From contig NC_088179.1 of the NCBI RefSeq assembly GCF_028769735.1, positions 8,192,001-8,256,000 on the forward strand: a stretch of DNA of 64,000 nucleotides, read 5' to 3'. The notes beneath the pieces are model-generated. The model searched no databases and was not told where the DNA came from. It saw nothing but the letters and a program-made list of their open reading frames with translations. A program made the translations under genes and the position numbers. The stretch is from Zonotrichia leucophrys gambelii. Its lineage: Eukaryota > Chordata > Aves > Passeriformes > Passerellidae. Shown here piece by piece: positions 26,194 through 62,779 of this stretch. Each line of letters begins with the position of its first letter. Positions within the stretch are counted from its first letter, which is position 1.

Positions 26194-29100
26194 GCCATGT
26201 TTTGGCTGCTCCCCTTGACCCCCCACCATGCCCAGCCCATGCCTGGCATGGCTGCACTGCCCTGCACTGCACTCAGAAACCCTTCTGGGCTCTAAAGGAA
26301 AAGCTGAGCTCCACCTTGCCTTTTCACACACATTCATTATCACCTTTTCAATCAGGCAGCCATGACTGTGCAAATATTTCCCTCAGGTTTCAGTGCCAGG
26401 TGAAACAGTGATGTGACTTTTTGGGAGTGCTGCAGTTGGAGCTGGTGCAGCTGGTCAGAGTCTTTGGGAAGAGCAAGGGAAAGAGAAATTCTGTTGAACT
26501 GATGCAGGCACTGGGATAGAAGATGTGACTGTTGGACACCTGCATAGTAGCAGGACTCAAGTTTGTTGGAGAGCCACAAGGGAAAGGGATGCCATGAGGA
26601 GAAACCATGATATTGAGGGTAACATGTGTCTTCCATCACCTGGAGACCTCAGATGGCAACATGGAAAAAGGGTTCAGTCAAACACTGCGTCATGAACCCC
26701 ACAGAGGGACAAGACCCCAGTGATGCTCTATGGGTCATGTAGTGCAGAACCAGGTGGTCCCTGCAAGCCACACCATCCCCAGCCCTGACAGACCCTTCCC
26801 CAGGATAAGTGCAGCCAGAAGAGCATTTCAAAGCACTCAGGAAATTTGTACCCCTAGTTAATTATTCTGGTAGTGACCATTGGGACACTCATATGAGAGT
26901 GGCTCTAAAGACATTTCTTCCATCTCTGAATTTCTGAATTATAAAACATCATTGTTTGAGTGTGCAGAGTACCTGTAACCATCACCCTTTTAAAGCTAAA
27001 ATTTTAAAGGTATGTACATTTGAGATCATTATGAATAAATGCATATATATGGGGAGAAAAATGTTTGTGTAAATAAAACTGAGTCTGTGAGGAAAAAAAT
27101 TGGATAATTGTTCAGAGCCATGAGAAGAACTGAGACCATAATTGTGTACAGCATAAGCAAAGATACCCGTGTGAGCACTGAAAGGAGGGGAGTGTGGGGA
27201 GAAACAAGTAGCTTAACATTTGGTTATGGCCTAAGGGATAAACTTTGCTGAGGATGAAGACACTGAATGGTTAATAAAGCTTCTGAACTGTTTCCAATTC
27301 TCAGACAAGGAAGCAATAGTTCCGCTCTGACCAGCAACTGCTCTTTCATATTTGTGTATCAAGCTAGCTTTATTAAATTATTCAGCAAAGGTCAAATGTG
27401 ATGTGTCTTCCTAGTTTTATTATGATTTTTCATGACATTGCCTGAGTAGCTGAATAATAAACAGTGCATGTCAAAATGCTGCAGTGCCCAAGCTGTCCGC
27501 AGCCACCCCGGGTTAATCAGTCACTGGTTCTGAGGCCATGTAAATGCACTAAGCAAAGATTTAAACTCTGTGTGAACACTGTAAAGTATTTTTGTGGGAA
27601 CCACGATGGCAAAACAGAGCCAAGCACTAGCACTGTGTGCACATCCTGATTTTGAAGCCTGTTTGTATGGTAAATACCTGTCATGTTTTGAACCTGACTA
27701 ATCCTCTAGCTGTAGCATTTTGCTCCCCAAGACTGATGAGAACTTCCCAGCCTGTGATGAGCTGTCCAGAAGTGCTGGGAGTGAAAATATGACACATCAA
27801 ATGCAATGTGGCTCACCTGCAATGACCACAGAAGCAGACTGCAAGTTTTATTATTTTACAATAGACAAATATCTTGAGCAGATTCAAATCAACTCATGTG
27901 CTTCTTTAAATAACCCTAGGACTCTCCAGTTGCTCCAGGGAATATCTAGATGTTATTGGAAAAGCAAAAATAAATTTAAAATGGGATCTTCTAATCAGGA
28001 TTCAGGTTTCCTTGCAATTAAGCAGAACATTGAAGTGAGCAATACAAAAAAGTTCATAAATTCAAGCTGTTCAGGTTTCTGATGGTCACATTGATATTGC
28101 CTTAAATTAATTTCTTCTTATTTCATAAAAAGGTATCTTCTAGTAATCCACTTTATAGACTTTAGACCAGAAGACTTTATGGATAGCAAATGTTGAGAAT
28201 GTTCATGGTTACTAAAACAGCAAAAATGTATGCTTTACACATCAGCAGTAACCAGAGATAATGCATTTCTTAAATGTGCGAGGATAAAGCCCAGAATTCA
28301 GACATAACAAATAGTTTACATGGTGCTGTCAGCCATACTTCTGAGAAAATGCAGACATCATTGCTACCAAAAAATATTAGTAGCATGTGATGATTTGGGT
28401 TGGGGTTTGGAATTGCAAAGTTATCAGCTTTATATTTTTTCATTGCATTTGGAGATACAGGTTACAGTCTTGTAGCCAGATATTTTGTGTTTGAATTTGC
28501 ACAGACCTTAACCTAGGGTTAAGGATTAAAAACCTAACCCTTCTGCATATAGGTGCAGAAACAGATTTCTGAGGACACAGAACCTGTTTGACAATCAGCT
28601 ACTTTCAGTGAAGATTTGTAGATTGGGATAGGCATTTTGTGCCTTTCAAAATAGCCCAGAAAGATACACTTCTACAGCATTTGTTATTTGGATAGAGACT
28701 TTTGAGCAACACTGAGTAGAAAACTCTGTGAGATTATTGGGGAAAAATGTTTATTTCTAGCTTTTATTTAAACAAGAAACATTGAAATATCTAGGGAAAA
28801 GGATAATAGATGTCATTAAAATTATTCTTTTCCTAGCTCATTCATTAATGCCTGCATAAAGGAATAGCAATAGATACTAAAGTATGGCAAAGTCCATATA
28901 CTGGGTATTGTGATGGGCGTAGAAGTAATTTCTAGATAAAGGAAGACTTAATAATACATTTAAAATCATGATTGTGACACAAAGAAAAAAATTCTTATGA
29001 AAACCTGTCTCTCAAAAGCTTCCCATTCTAATGAGATGACAGACAGTTGGTTAAGCAGCTGTGGTGATTTATTTCCATCTTGTAATATATGCACACTCAC

Positions 29101-29474
29101 ACGCAGAAAAATAAGAGGAGGGACCCTGAGACCTGCCCTTTCTGCACTTGGACTCCATTGCTGTGAGCACATTCCTCCCAACTTTTGCATGGCTATTCTG
29201 TCATATCCATGACAGGCTCATTCCCCTTTGATTTTCTGAGCATTCAGGATTCATATCCCAGAAGCACATGTGGTTTCCAAGAACCTCCTCAGTCTTGACA
29301 GTGATAACAAGAAGGGATCAACAGCTCCCAAGTTATCCTTATAGCTCTGTCAAAGACTTCTGCAGCACATAATAAATCAAGATACTGCTCTGCCCAGGTT
29401 CCTCCCTTCCCATGACAGAGCTCCTCCCAGTTCTCCACTGCGTGGCTTGGCTGTGAGAAGAATGGATGATTTTC

Positions 29475-29556
29475 AAAGAATCATAGAGTGTTTGAGGTTG
29501 GAAGGGACCCTAAAGATCATCCAGTTCCAACCACCCCCCATGGGCAGGGACAGGGC
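29475..29556 (-). mobile_element. CR1 LINE, truncated 3' end
   Basis: The plus strand reads AGAATCATAGAGTGTTTGAG, then GTTGGAAGGGACCCTAAAGA, then TCATCCAGTTCCAACC and CCATGGGCAGGGACAGG. This is the reverse complement of the well-known 3' end of bird CR1 elements, whose tail reads ATTCTATGATTCT. The element is therefore on the minus strand and 5'-truncated to roughly 80 bases, the usual state of CR1 copies. It supports an avian genome. Confidence 0.9.
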
Positions 29557-30739
29557 CTTTCCTCCCTATCTCTCTGGTTTCCAATCTCTCCTGCTCTGCA
29601 TTAGGCTCTCACACAGGAAAGTGCTTGGGGCACCCTTGAGAAGAGGATGGAGCAGTCAAAATGCCCAAAATTCCCTAATGTGAGGTCAGTGAAGCACTTC
29701 AGTGGGATTGAGGGGATGGGGAGAACTCACAGCTCGCCCAGCCCTGCAGCTGCTGGAACAGAAAAGGAAGGTGACATTTTTCAGTCACCCTGCGACAAGG
29801 GTACACTCCTCCTGGGAAGGAGCACTCATCACCCAGTTCCAAACTGTGCAAGCAAGCAGGATTCTATCCAGTGGTTTACAGGAAAGGGATTACAAGTGGG
29901 AAATAGAAGTTTACATGGCCTTTGCAGCAAGGACATGAGGCCCCTGCCAAGGGCCAAGTCCTGGGAAGCAACATTGAAAAAAATCAGAAAAAAAAAAGCA
30001 GTTTGGAGCAGGGAATAGGTGCTAATAAGACAGTTTTAAATTTCAATTGTCTCAGAAGTTAAAAAGTGTATCAGAGAAACAGAAATTGGAAAGGAAAAAA
30101 AAAGACATCTCTTTTCCCCATTTTTAGTGTCCTCTGCTCAAGAAATACATTCCTTCCTTTTCTGAGGGAAAAGGGCTAGACTTAAAAGAACAAAATAAGA
30201 ATAAAATGCACACAGAAAAAAAGGCAGAAAGAAATTAAGGTGGTTACATCCCCTACAAAATAGTGAGGAGATTAAATGTTCACCAAGCCTAGGGTGAAGT
30301 AAAATTCTCTTGCACACAGATTTGGCACTAAAATTTACTTCACTAATTTTGAAGGGTCATCCTCATGTTACAATCAGTTTGTGTGTAGGCCTATTAAGAA
30401 TTCTTAATAGGAAAAATAAATATAATTCAGGACAGATACCACCCATAACTGATTACAAAGTCCCTACATTTTCTGAAGCCATCCCAGCTGCCGTGCTTGT
30501 GCTGGGTTTAAACCTATGCTATTTCATTTTGAATGCATGGCAAGGGCTTTTCCCTTGTAGGGCAGATGCACTACTGGTACCCACAGCACTCAGAAAAAGC
30601 AAAGTTCTTTATCTCACCCACAGCCAGCCACACACAGAGTTCCACATGGCACACAAGAAGCACCTGGGCACAGAGGCTGCTCAATGCCCCCCCAGGCCAG
30701 CATGTGTGCAGAATACACTCATATAATGAATACAGGCTG

Positions 30740-32335
30740 CGTCGAAGATAACATGGTTTATTTCTTCATGATATTCAGATTAAAATGTATCAATGTATTT
30801 ATCACAATACTACATTTTAGGACAAAATCATCAGTGCTTTGAAAGTCTTCATAATGTTTATTCATTATAAATAGTAAATATTTACTGAACTTTTTACATG
30901 AAAGACATTTCTTTTTTGTTTTCTTTTTTTGATTTTTTTGTTTGTTTGGGTTTTTCTTTTTTTTACAACACATTTTGTTGTAGAGGCTGCAACACAAAGA
31001 TAATATTTCATTTTTCCATCACCCTTAAGACCGTTGTGTGAACTAACCTCTGTACTGAACCTAGTCTAACTCACTACTTCATAGTCTTTAACTCTAAAAG
31101 GAATGTATTTGTGTTCTGCCTCCCTCTTTGTTCCAAGAATAGAGAGAAATAAATAATCCCACCTTCCATCGTCCTCTTCCTCTCAACATCACAAAACACA
31201 AATTTATTGACATTCTAAAATGTCACGATGCAAACTTCTTGTAAACCTTGGTTCCTATAATTATACTGTCTATATTGGATATTGCTGTATAATTTAAACA
31301 GATGTCTCAAATACAGGTCCATCTCTGTCTATGTCCTGTACAGCACTAAAAAACATGTAAACTTAATCATTTCTTCCTATTGTTTCCTGAAGATGACCTT
31401 TAAGTCATGATTAGCAAGCTGGATTTCAGTAATCCAGCAGACTGCAACATTTCTGTATTTTATCATCAGGAATTATGCACTGCAAAAATAAAAGTACCTG
31501 CAAAAATATAGTTCTGATTCTATATCTATGACTTTGGATGATCCCAAAGTTTGTGTGAGGTACACAGTATTGCACATTGCTAGGCAGTTATGAAAAACCA
31601 GTCGCGTTGTTGGTGGGGCTTTTTGTCTCCCATATTTGTTTAAAAAGGTAAAACACACTGGGAAAACACATACAAAAAGGTAAAATCTGGGTTTCATGTT
31701 ACACAAGATCTCTTCTCTTGGTAAAGCCAAACCTGTGAGTGACATTTATTGACAAGGTGATTACAAAGCACAGCAAGGTAACCAATGAGTTGCTCGGGAA
31801 GTCTTTCACACTTATCCAGCTTCCTAGGGACTGTGGCGTTTCCTCTTGATGGCAATTTCCAGTGTGTACAGTGAGAGGCTCTTCCAACCTTGCTTCAGAA
31901 ACTGAGCTGTTTTAAAGTTAGACTAAAGTCAGCACTGGATGTCAGATGAGTCAGACTACGCAGAGCTCAACTGCTCTAAGTTTAGTTTCAAAATGTTCCA
32001 TTTGTCCCAATCAATGCACATTAATTTCAACAACAACAAAAAAATGGAATGTTTGCCAGGCTGTGATGTTAAATACTGCTCTGTTTTGTATACCCACTCA
32101 TAATGAAGCATGTCACATTTATTCATTATTGCTTTTGGCCTTTGTCTTCTGTATAGCTTTTTCCAGCCTTCAAAAATCTACTAAAAGCTATGACTGGAGA
32201 GAATATAACAAGCTTGTTTCTCTCAGTGGGACTGCCCCAGTTTAGGCTGCAGTGTGTTGAGAAGATCCCTCATATCCAAGCCTTGGAGTGGGACCGGAAA
32301 ACAAGACCAGCTTTAACTTGAAGTGGACAGTTCAT
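30740..32335 (-). other. PAX3: PAX3 3' UTR (inferred end)
   Basis: The AT-rich stretch after the PAX3 stop contains no supportable coding sequence. Minus-strand AATAAA signals are visible at 31750-31745, 30862-30857 and 30762-30757. The last would place cleavage near 30735-30745 and give a UTR of about 1.6 kb. A purine-rich tract (A/AAAC runs, 30905-30963) lies inside. The distal end is inferred from the signals only; an earlier poly(A) site is possible. Confidence 0.55.
30757..30762 (-). terminator. Candidate distal PAX3 poly(A) signal AATAAA
   Basis: This is a canonical AATAAA hexamer on the minus strand about 1.57 kb past the PAX3 stop. A second identical hexamer sits 100 bases upstream at 30857-30862. 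Either could define the transcript end; no GU-rich element was demonstrated. Confidence 0.4.
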
Positions 32336-55622
<23,287 letters not shown>

Positions 55623-58600
55623 TCAAAAAAGAAAAAAGAAAAAGGCAAAATTAGCTATAGTTAAGAAGAAAAAATGGCAAAATATTGAATCAATCAATGA
55701 CATCCTTTCATATCTGTCTTGGACCAAAGGCCCCTCACAAATCCTGAGTGAGAACTTGAGAAAAGTCAGTGAGAAACAAACCACATACAGTATGACCATG
55801 ACCCAGGAAGGGGCTCAACTTTTACAATCAGCAGTTTATAGAGAAATCAATATGGAAACTCCTGGACTTCACAGACATGCAGATAGGGAGGTCACAGACA
55901 GGGCCAGACAGATCCCAGCAGCCCTGCTTGTTTCCCCTGGCCATCAAGTGAACTCCAGCCACAGTTGAACTCAGAGCTATAACTGTGAAGGCAGCATAAC
56001 CTCTTCTAGTACCCAACCACACTCACTCTCCCCAGTAAACGGTAATGAACCAAAAAAGTAGACTTTCAAAGCCAGTCTTCACTTGCACCAGCTGCTGTCC
56101 AGGCAACCAGCATTCCTTCTTGCCTGAGTCTTCAAGGGAAACCACCTAAAGAGGGCAGACACTCCCCAGCGATGCTGAAACTGCTTGTTCAATGGAAATA
56201 CAAGCATTGCTGCTACTACTTCAGCAATGCCAAAGAAATTATTGATACAGACATTGATTTAATATAATCCTTTTAATGTAATTTATTTGGAAGCAAACTG
56301 TTTCTCAAGCTCCAGCTAAAACCTCCCACCAGGTTCATTTGTAGCTATCTCACATTTCCAATTTCACTCAAGCTGTTTGAGCTAATAAATACAGCTAATC
56401 TGTTTACTTAGAGCATGAGAAACATAAAGTGCTTTCTCAGACAATTCAGCTGAAAAGTTTATTAATTTCTGCATACCAAAAAAAAAAAAAAAGAACAATT
56501 ACTTCTAGACCAGTGGCTCTTTTGTGAAAGATGTCTTCATTTTCCAGACAGCATCAATATCTTGGACCCAGCAAACACAGACATAAGGAAAAACTCCTGT
56601 GGATCTCAGCATCAATATACTGAACAAACATCAGCTCCCAGAGTCTTATTTGCAGCGAAGCCTTGTCCTAAGACTGGACTAAGAGGCTCTTATTCTTGAG
56701 AACATTGTTCTCTAGAACAAAGGAGAATCACCATAAACCTCCTATCCTAAACAGTTCAAGTCCAGTCCTTATTAAACAGGCAATCTAGAGTATCCCAAAA
56801 TTAACATCATACATTGTCTGAATTAGTGACAAATCCCAAACCCTCTCAGCTAGGGTCCCAAGTGACACCTGCCTTCCTCAGCAACTGCCAAGTCCCAACC
56901 CTGCAGGATGGCTCCACACTGTCATCCAGCAGCAAAAAGAAATATAGGCTATTTTAAATGTAGTTCCCTAATGTCACTCTGTGATACAAATCACCCACCT
57001 TAAGCAGAACAGCTCTTACTGCCCAGCTGGGCTGGAGGAGAGCACACCAGCCACACTACCAGGGTCACACTGGCTACACTCAGCCCTTACCTGGTGGGGT
57101 GAGATCTGAAACAGAGCTCAAAAACGTCCCTTTTGGAGAGAACTTCTCTTACAAAAGCTGCCTTTAATTGTGTACAATGAGTTAAAAGAAAAGGAAGTTG
57201 TCAGGAAGATGTCAGGAACACTTCCAATGCACTTACACACTCCACGTTTATGAGTACAACCTCTTCACACATCTATGTATATGCTTATAAAAAGCCAGCT
57301 TAAACAGTGCAATTTAAAGGAGATATTTACTGCTGAATTCCTAAAATGAACTCCCTCACCAGCTGAGTGGGAAGTATAAGGAGACATATCATTATCTTTT
57401 TAAAAATGTTTTATAAAGGCTTAGCAAAATCTTGACACGTTTCCCTATGCTCTCATTTCTTTCTGCCAGAGAACGTAGAACTAAAACCCTGGTTTCATTT
57501 CATTTTCATTTTATTAATTTTCATTTTATATTTCATTAAGCAGTAAATGAAAGTCACAAAGGTAAACCAATAAAAAAAAATAACTATAGTATCTAAGAGT
57601 CTGGAACAATATGTGTAATCAAGGGCAAGAATTTAAAGAGAAAATAGTAAAATTAAAGTAGGGATAAAATGCATATCACATCAAACTACTTTCATATCTA
57701 TCTGCTTTCATTGGCATTACTTTTTGCCAGGCCTGGCTGCTATGTGCAGGTTTATTGAAAACATTGGCTTCTTTTGTCTTACTTGCCCTGTAATATGAAA
57801 GTCAGACAAATGTAATCTCAAAGGATAGCTACATGTCTATACTAGAAACTGTAGTGCTCTTATTCCTTACAAAGTATTCTTAAATATCACTATCATCAAG
57901 GAAGCCTTTATTCTTATTTTTTCATATTAAAATATGATTATTAGACTTTTGTATAGTGACAAGGTTCAGAGTACTGGCTGAGCACAAAAACTGGATACAC
58001 CTCAGCCTTTAGACAAGCAATATATATATTTTATATGTTCAATAGTCACAGTGCATTGCCCTCTAATCAGTATCTCACTAATGTTTCTACTGACTTCCAT
58101 GATATACAAAGATATTATTCAGCACTGGCAAAGCTGGTGATATTTTATCTGGGTTATTTCTATATCCATCACCTCCACAAACACAAAACATGCATATCAC
58201 TAACCTTTACACGTGTTCTACTGATCCTAATTTTCCAACCCCTCAAGTCATAAATAGAAGGAGACTCACTGCCATGGGAGATTGCCTGGCTGGGCTCCTT
58301 GGGATCACCAGAACCCCTCTTACTATACAGCTCAAAATTGGAGAGACTGCCAACAGCATTACCAGTTGCTGAGTCACAAAGAGAAATTTAAAAAGGAATT
58401 ACAGAATTAAAGAGAAATTATTTGTCCCTTAACTGCTCATGACCTATCTGGTGGCCTAAGGAAATGCTGCACGCCGATTATCACTACAAATGCACAACCC
58501 CACTGCCCAATGTCACAGGCATTTGGTCACCTGGAGTTCTGCAACCATCCCTTTTCCAAACACTGTAAATAGCCACATGGGGCAAAAACCCAACAACAAA

Positions 58601-59054
58601 ATGACACACAAGGGGTCACTCTGTGGGCTGTTCTTCCTCCCAGCAAGACATTTCATTTGAATAATTAAATAACAATAACATGACAACCATTTAAAGCCCA
58701 TGCATTAGGGCTGCAACAGAGTGCACCTGACAGAGGCAGGCAGAGGGATTATCATGGAGAGGTTATCATCTGTGACCCAGGGAAGCAGAATCTCTCTCGC
58801 AACTCTTCACACTCTGTAACATTTTTTAATAATATATTACACGCAGTCTCTTCCTCCTAGTCTAACAGCCAGAATGAATTATGTCTAGTTAGGGATCTCA
58901 CTAAAACAAGGCAAATTAAAAAAAATTAAAATAGCAAAGGCCAGGGAGGGGTTTGGTAGCAGTTTATTAGCTACCTACCCTCCACACACCCATCTTCTCA
59001 GTTCTTTATTTAAGCAAGATTAATTTCACAGGGTCTTCCCCCTTGTGCCACTGC

Positions 59055-59220
59055 AACTCTGGAGCTCCCTGGGGTGTTTATTCTACTTGCCCTGGGGCTC
59101 CCCGGGGTGCTCTCTCTGCTAGCCCTCTGGGGCTCATTGGGGTGCTCTCTCTGTCAGCCCTGCAGCTCTCTGGGGTGCTCTCTCTGCCACCCTGGGGCTC
59201 CCTGGGCCCTGGGGCTCACC
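59055..59220. repeat. GC-rich minisatellite, unit about 36-40 bp, about 4 copies
   Basis: The motif GGGGTGCTCTCTCTG with GGGGCTC/CAGCTCTCT repeats about every 36-40 bases, with divergence. The unit length is irregular. On the plus strand it gives an open frame rich in Gly, Leu, Ser and Cys, which is a by-product of the repeat. Confidence 0.75.
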
Positions 59221-59620
59221 GTGGCAGCGATGGCTGCCGGCGCCCGTCTGATCCCCGCAGCCATCCCGGCCGAGGCAAGGCGAGTGACCTCCTCGTGTTT
59301 GCTCGGGTGCAGGCAAGGGGAGTGCAGCGGGGCCGCCACCCCCACACAAACCCACAGCAAATGACAAATGACACTTTCTCTTTGTGATCTTTGGGATTTT
59401 TGTTGACTTATTTGGAGGCTTTTGTTGGGTCCTAAGAAATGGCCTGTGGCTGAGGCCTATTGGGCCGATTTCCACGCTCCATCTGTGGTATCCATCAGCG
59501 GGGCCTTTGCCCGCATTCAGGGCTCTGACACCTGCCTGGCAGGATGCGGGAGGCACAAAGGCGGCTGCCGTGGAGGCGGGGGCGCTGGGCCGGGGGGCTG
59601 GGGAGGGCAGCCGGGTGAAG
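59220..59620. promoter_or_regulatory. CpG-rich patch with a G-quadruplex motif in PAX3 intron 4
   Basis: CpG dinucleotides are frequent (about 13 in the first 125 bases), in contrast to the AT-rich flanks. At 59578-59607 the plus strand has five G-runs of three or more separated by short loops, which fits the G-quadruplex pattern. Whether this is a promoter, an enhancer or an old GC-rich repeat cannot be told from sequence. Confidence 0.4.
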
Positions 59621-61379
59621 GGGATGCACAGCAGGGGTTAATCCAGCTCCCCCTCCCCAAACCTCCGCACCTGGAGGCGTCCCTCCAGCACTGCCTCCTC
59701 CAGCAGAGGTGAGGGGCTCAAACAGCCCTCCTCACGCTGAGGGGGACTTGAGGCGGAAAGGAAAGCGGCAGAACTGCCCCAGGATGGGCGCGTCACAGGC
59801 ACCCGAGGTGCTCCCCAAACACACGGCTGGTGCTGGCTCCCCACCATGGAGCAGTAAGGCATTCCTGCCTGCATCCTTGTTTGTGTTAGGGTAGGCTTTC
59901 AGCAGTTGGGTTTTAATAGTCAACAAAACAAACACACCAAGCATCCTTTTCTTCCTCAAAATAAAGTCCGCAGGAAGATAAAACAGCATCCTTATCCCTC
60001 TCCTCTCCTTCCCTCTCAGCAGTCCTGTTTAGGGGCAGGCTCTTATATCCATACAAAATATAATGAAGGCTCTGAAACACCTCTCCCAGCACATCAGCCC
60101 TTCGTTTTTCTGTGTTTGCCTGAGGAAACATGACGCCAGGCTCCCCCCTCTCCTCCTCCTCCCCCCAAAACCTCACTGTCACAGCAAGGAGCCATTAAAA
60201 AGAAAATACGCCCTGCCAGGTCTGTGCTAATCAAACCAGGACAAATAAACTCTGACACTCAACAACTCCCCGAGTGCCTGCAGCCCGGGGAGGAGACTAC
60301 AGATTAGTTATTAATATGGCAGGCAGCAGGGGACGAGCTCAGGGGTCCCGAGTCACCCCACAGTCACCTGTGAGTTCTTCAGACACAACTGAAGCTGTGT
60401 TTATCTAAGATAAAGCACGCTTCAAGGAACAGGAGAGCACCCCCAAAGTTTAGGTTCTCCCCCCAAAGCACTTTTGGGCAAGGTTACTCACAGCTGCAAT
60501 TTTACTCGATTCAATGTTCATTTTCTGTGCTTCAGCATCCATGGGATAAGAGGACAGAAGGGAAATTTGGACACCCTAAGTTTCGCCCTATTAAGTCACA
60601 GTCCAAAACTTATCAACTGGACTCCTTTTCTTTGAGACGAAAAACAAAATCAGATTTCAAGAAACAAAGAATGAAACAAGAAGCCACAAGACTTCTCGGA
60701 TGGGTTTACGATAAAACATGCTAATGCTGCTTCTACATGCTTCTTTTTTCCTATTAAAAGTGAAAATTTAGGAATCAGCAAATATATAAAGAAATTCTCA
60801 ACCTTGCTAGAAAGCAGTAGAGTACCTGATACAATGGGAAATACCCACAAGTAGAAGAATTGCTTTTAACCAGTTCTACTGGCATTTTGACTATGATATA
60901 TCAAAGAAGGAGAAATGAAACCAAAAAGAAAGCCTCTGTTCTAGACAGGAATATCGCTCATCTAACAGGGATTAAGTCACACTTCAATTACTCCTTTGAA
61001 AACCGCTGCTATTTGTAAGGGGCATACTTACAAAAAAAAAAATTGTAAATGACTTTAACTCCACAGGCACTTAAAAAAAAGTCTGCAGTGAGAGAATGAG
61101 AGAAATGTTGAGAAAATATGTTGCTACTTAAGTAAACTCGCTAATAAGAGCAATTAATCCGTTGCTGGAATTGGAAAAGATCAAGCCCATATCCTGTGAG
61201 CTCTAAGCTGAAAAGTCAGCACAGAAAGGAAACAACCACCACAGCAGTGATAAAAGTGATCTTCTTGAGAAAAATGGATGGTATTTTTATTTTGTTTGGG
61301 CTGATTCACATAGAGAAATGTGCTTTGTACTGCAAAGTGAAAAGGAAAACAGTAGCTGCAGTAAAAGGAAAAGGCCAAC

Positions 61380-62000
61380 AGTGACTTTTATTTACAATTA
61401 CCAAGAGACAGGCTATTATTGACCATATGTGCCACAATCGCCCTCCTTATCATGGGTTGGCCATCATGTCCACTGGGAGCTGTTAATGAACTGGGTAATT
61501 GAGCTGCTGACATGTGTTACCAAAACAAAACAATAGGAAGAAGAGACAAATGAACATTTTATTTGCCAATCAGAGTAGGTTCCGCTTTTCAGAGAACTGT
61601 GCCTAAGTAAGTGGCTGAATACATAAAACAGTGCATTGAAGGCAAGCAGATGCATGCACAATAATGGTTAACTGACAGCCTATGGCCCATCTGTGCTTAA
61701 CATTTTGTTAAAGAAATTACTTGACTTGCTAAAGAGACAAATCATACAGCTGCCCCAAGTGCTGCATTATAAGAGATAAATCATTAGCTAAACTGTTTCA
61801 TGCTTAAAATGACAATGCATATTAACAGTTATGCAGGGACATTTTGTCAGCACAGCTTGATGCAGTTATAAGTGACAAAAAATGTGACAGCTCATAGCTA
61901 TTCAATGATTTCAACTTAGAAGAGAATGACAACACTGTGAAAACAATTTCACTGCATAAACAATAGACAATTCACAGGCTCTTCTTTTTTAAAAATATAT
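61380..62000. promoter_or_regulatory. Candidate conserved enhancer in PAX3 intron 4
   Basis: About 620 bases without simple repeats, with homeobox-type TAATTG (61496-61501), an E-box CATGTG (61511-61516), a SOX-like AACAAT (61529-61534), CCAAT (61566-61570) and octamer-like ATGCATGCAC words. A neural crest enhancer has been described in intron 4 of mouse Pax3. That this is its counterpart is an inference from position and texture only. Confidence 0.35.
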
Positions 62001-62394
62001 TAAATTTTTTTTTGCAATGATGAAATAATATGGAAAAGAAAAAAAAATGCACAGTGTCTAACTGTTCTGCACCATTAATCTGCTAGCATGTACTTCATTC
62101 AAAATCACAGAGCATCAAAAAGGAACACATTCCATTTTAAATATCAAAGACTGCATCGCCAGCACTAAGAATAAATGGCTAATTCTCAACTGTGCATGAA
62201 AGGATAAAGAATTTCTAGAGTGAAAGGAAGGGAAAAGGAAACTGCAAATACAACTACAAAAATCTCTTCTTATTCCCCCACCTCCTTTGCCAAAAAGAGA
62301 TTTGCTTTGTTGATACAAGTAACGCTAAAGTACTTACCAGCTTTGCATGTGAGTCTGATCCCAACTTTCATTGCTGTAAATTTGCATTGGGGGA

Positions 62395-62478
62395 TTACTA
62401 CTATTATTACTATTATTGTCATTATTATAATTATACTTATTATCATTATTTACATTACTATTATTAATTCTTATTACT
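62395..62478. repeat. ATT/ATTATT microsatellite
   Basis: Repeated TATTATTAC, ATTATTGTC and ATTATTATA words; simple sequence in PAX3 intron 4. Confidence 0.85.
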
Positions 62479-62779
62479 TACATTGAAAACTAAATATAAA
62501 GGAACTGCAATTAGCACTTAGATCCTATGTCCAGGGAGTACATACACACGTATAAAAAAAAAAAAGTCAAATAAATACTGTGATTTGGTAAAAGTCATGT
62601 AGCCTGTGGGAGGTTTCCCTGTGGTTTCAGAAGTTTGTATTTATATAAGGGTTAGCTCAGGTTTAATGACTAAATAAAATTTAAGTCGCTACAGTTTTCC
62701 CCACGAAGCCAAGACTTCCTCGCTGACTGCGCAGAGTTTCCATTCACTAGCCTCAAAAGACTGCTCTGCTGTTTCTAGT

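Larger units (their letters stand above)
21135..30739. other. Intergenic DNA between the PAX3 3' end and the KCNE-like gene
   Basis: No additional coding exon was recognised here. Any 5' noncoding exon or promoter of the KCNE-like gene should lie in this interval, but none can be fixed from sequence. The interval holds a solo LTR (25611-26187), a CR1 tail (29475-29556) and GC-richer patches at about 23200-23700 and 24740-25300 of unknown origin. The longest open frames (for example 27720-28082) show no protein family features. Confidence 0.6.

Noticed and set aside
27720..28082. 120-codon plus-strand frame
   Set aside because: No motif, no neighbours or codon pattern supporting a gene; length is within chance expectation for a 64-kb window.
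30310..30726. 138-codon plus-strand frame just beyond the PAX3 3' end
   Set aside because: No recognisable domain and no sign of exon borders; likely chance.
59043..59556. Frames of 96-140 codons at the GC-rich minisatellite
   Set aside because: Their repeats (such as GCSLC) follow from the DNA tandem repeat; open on both strands, no domain.
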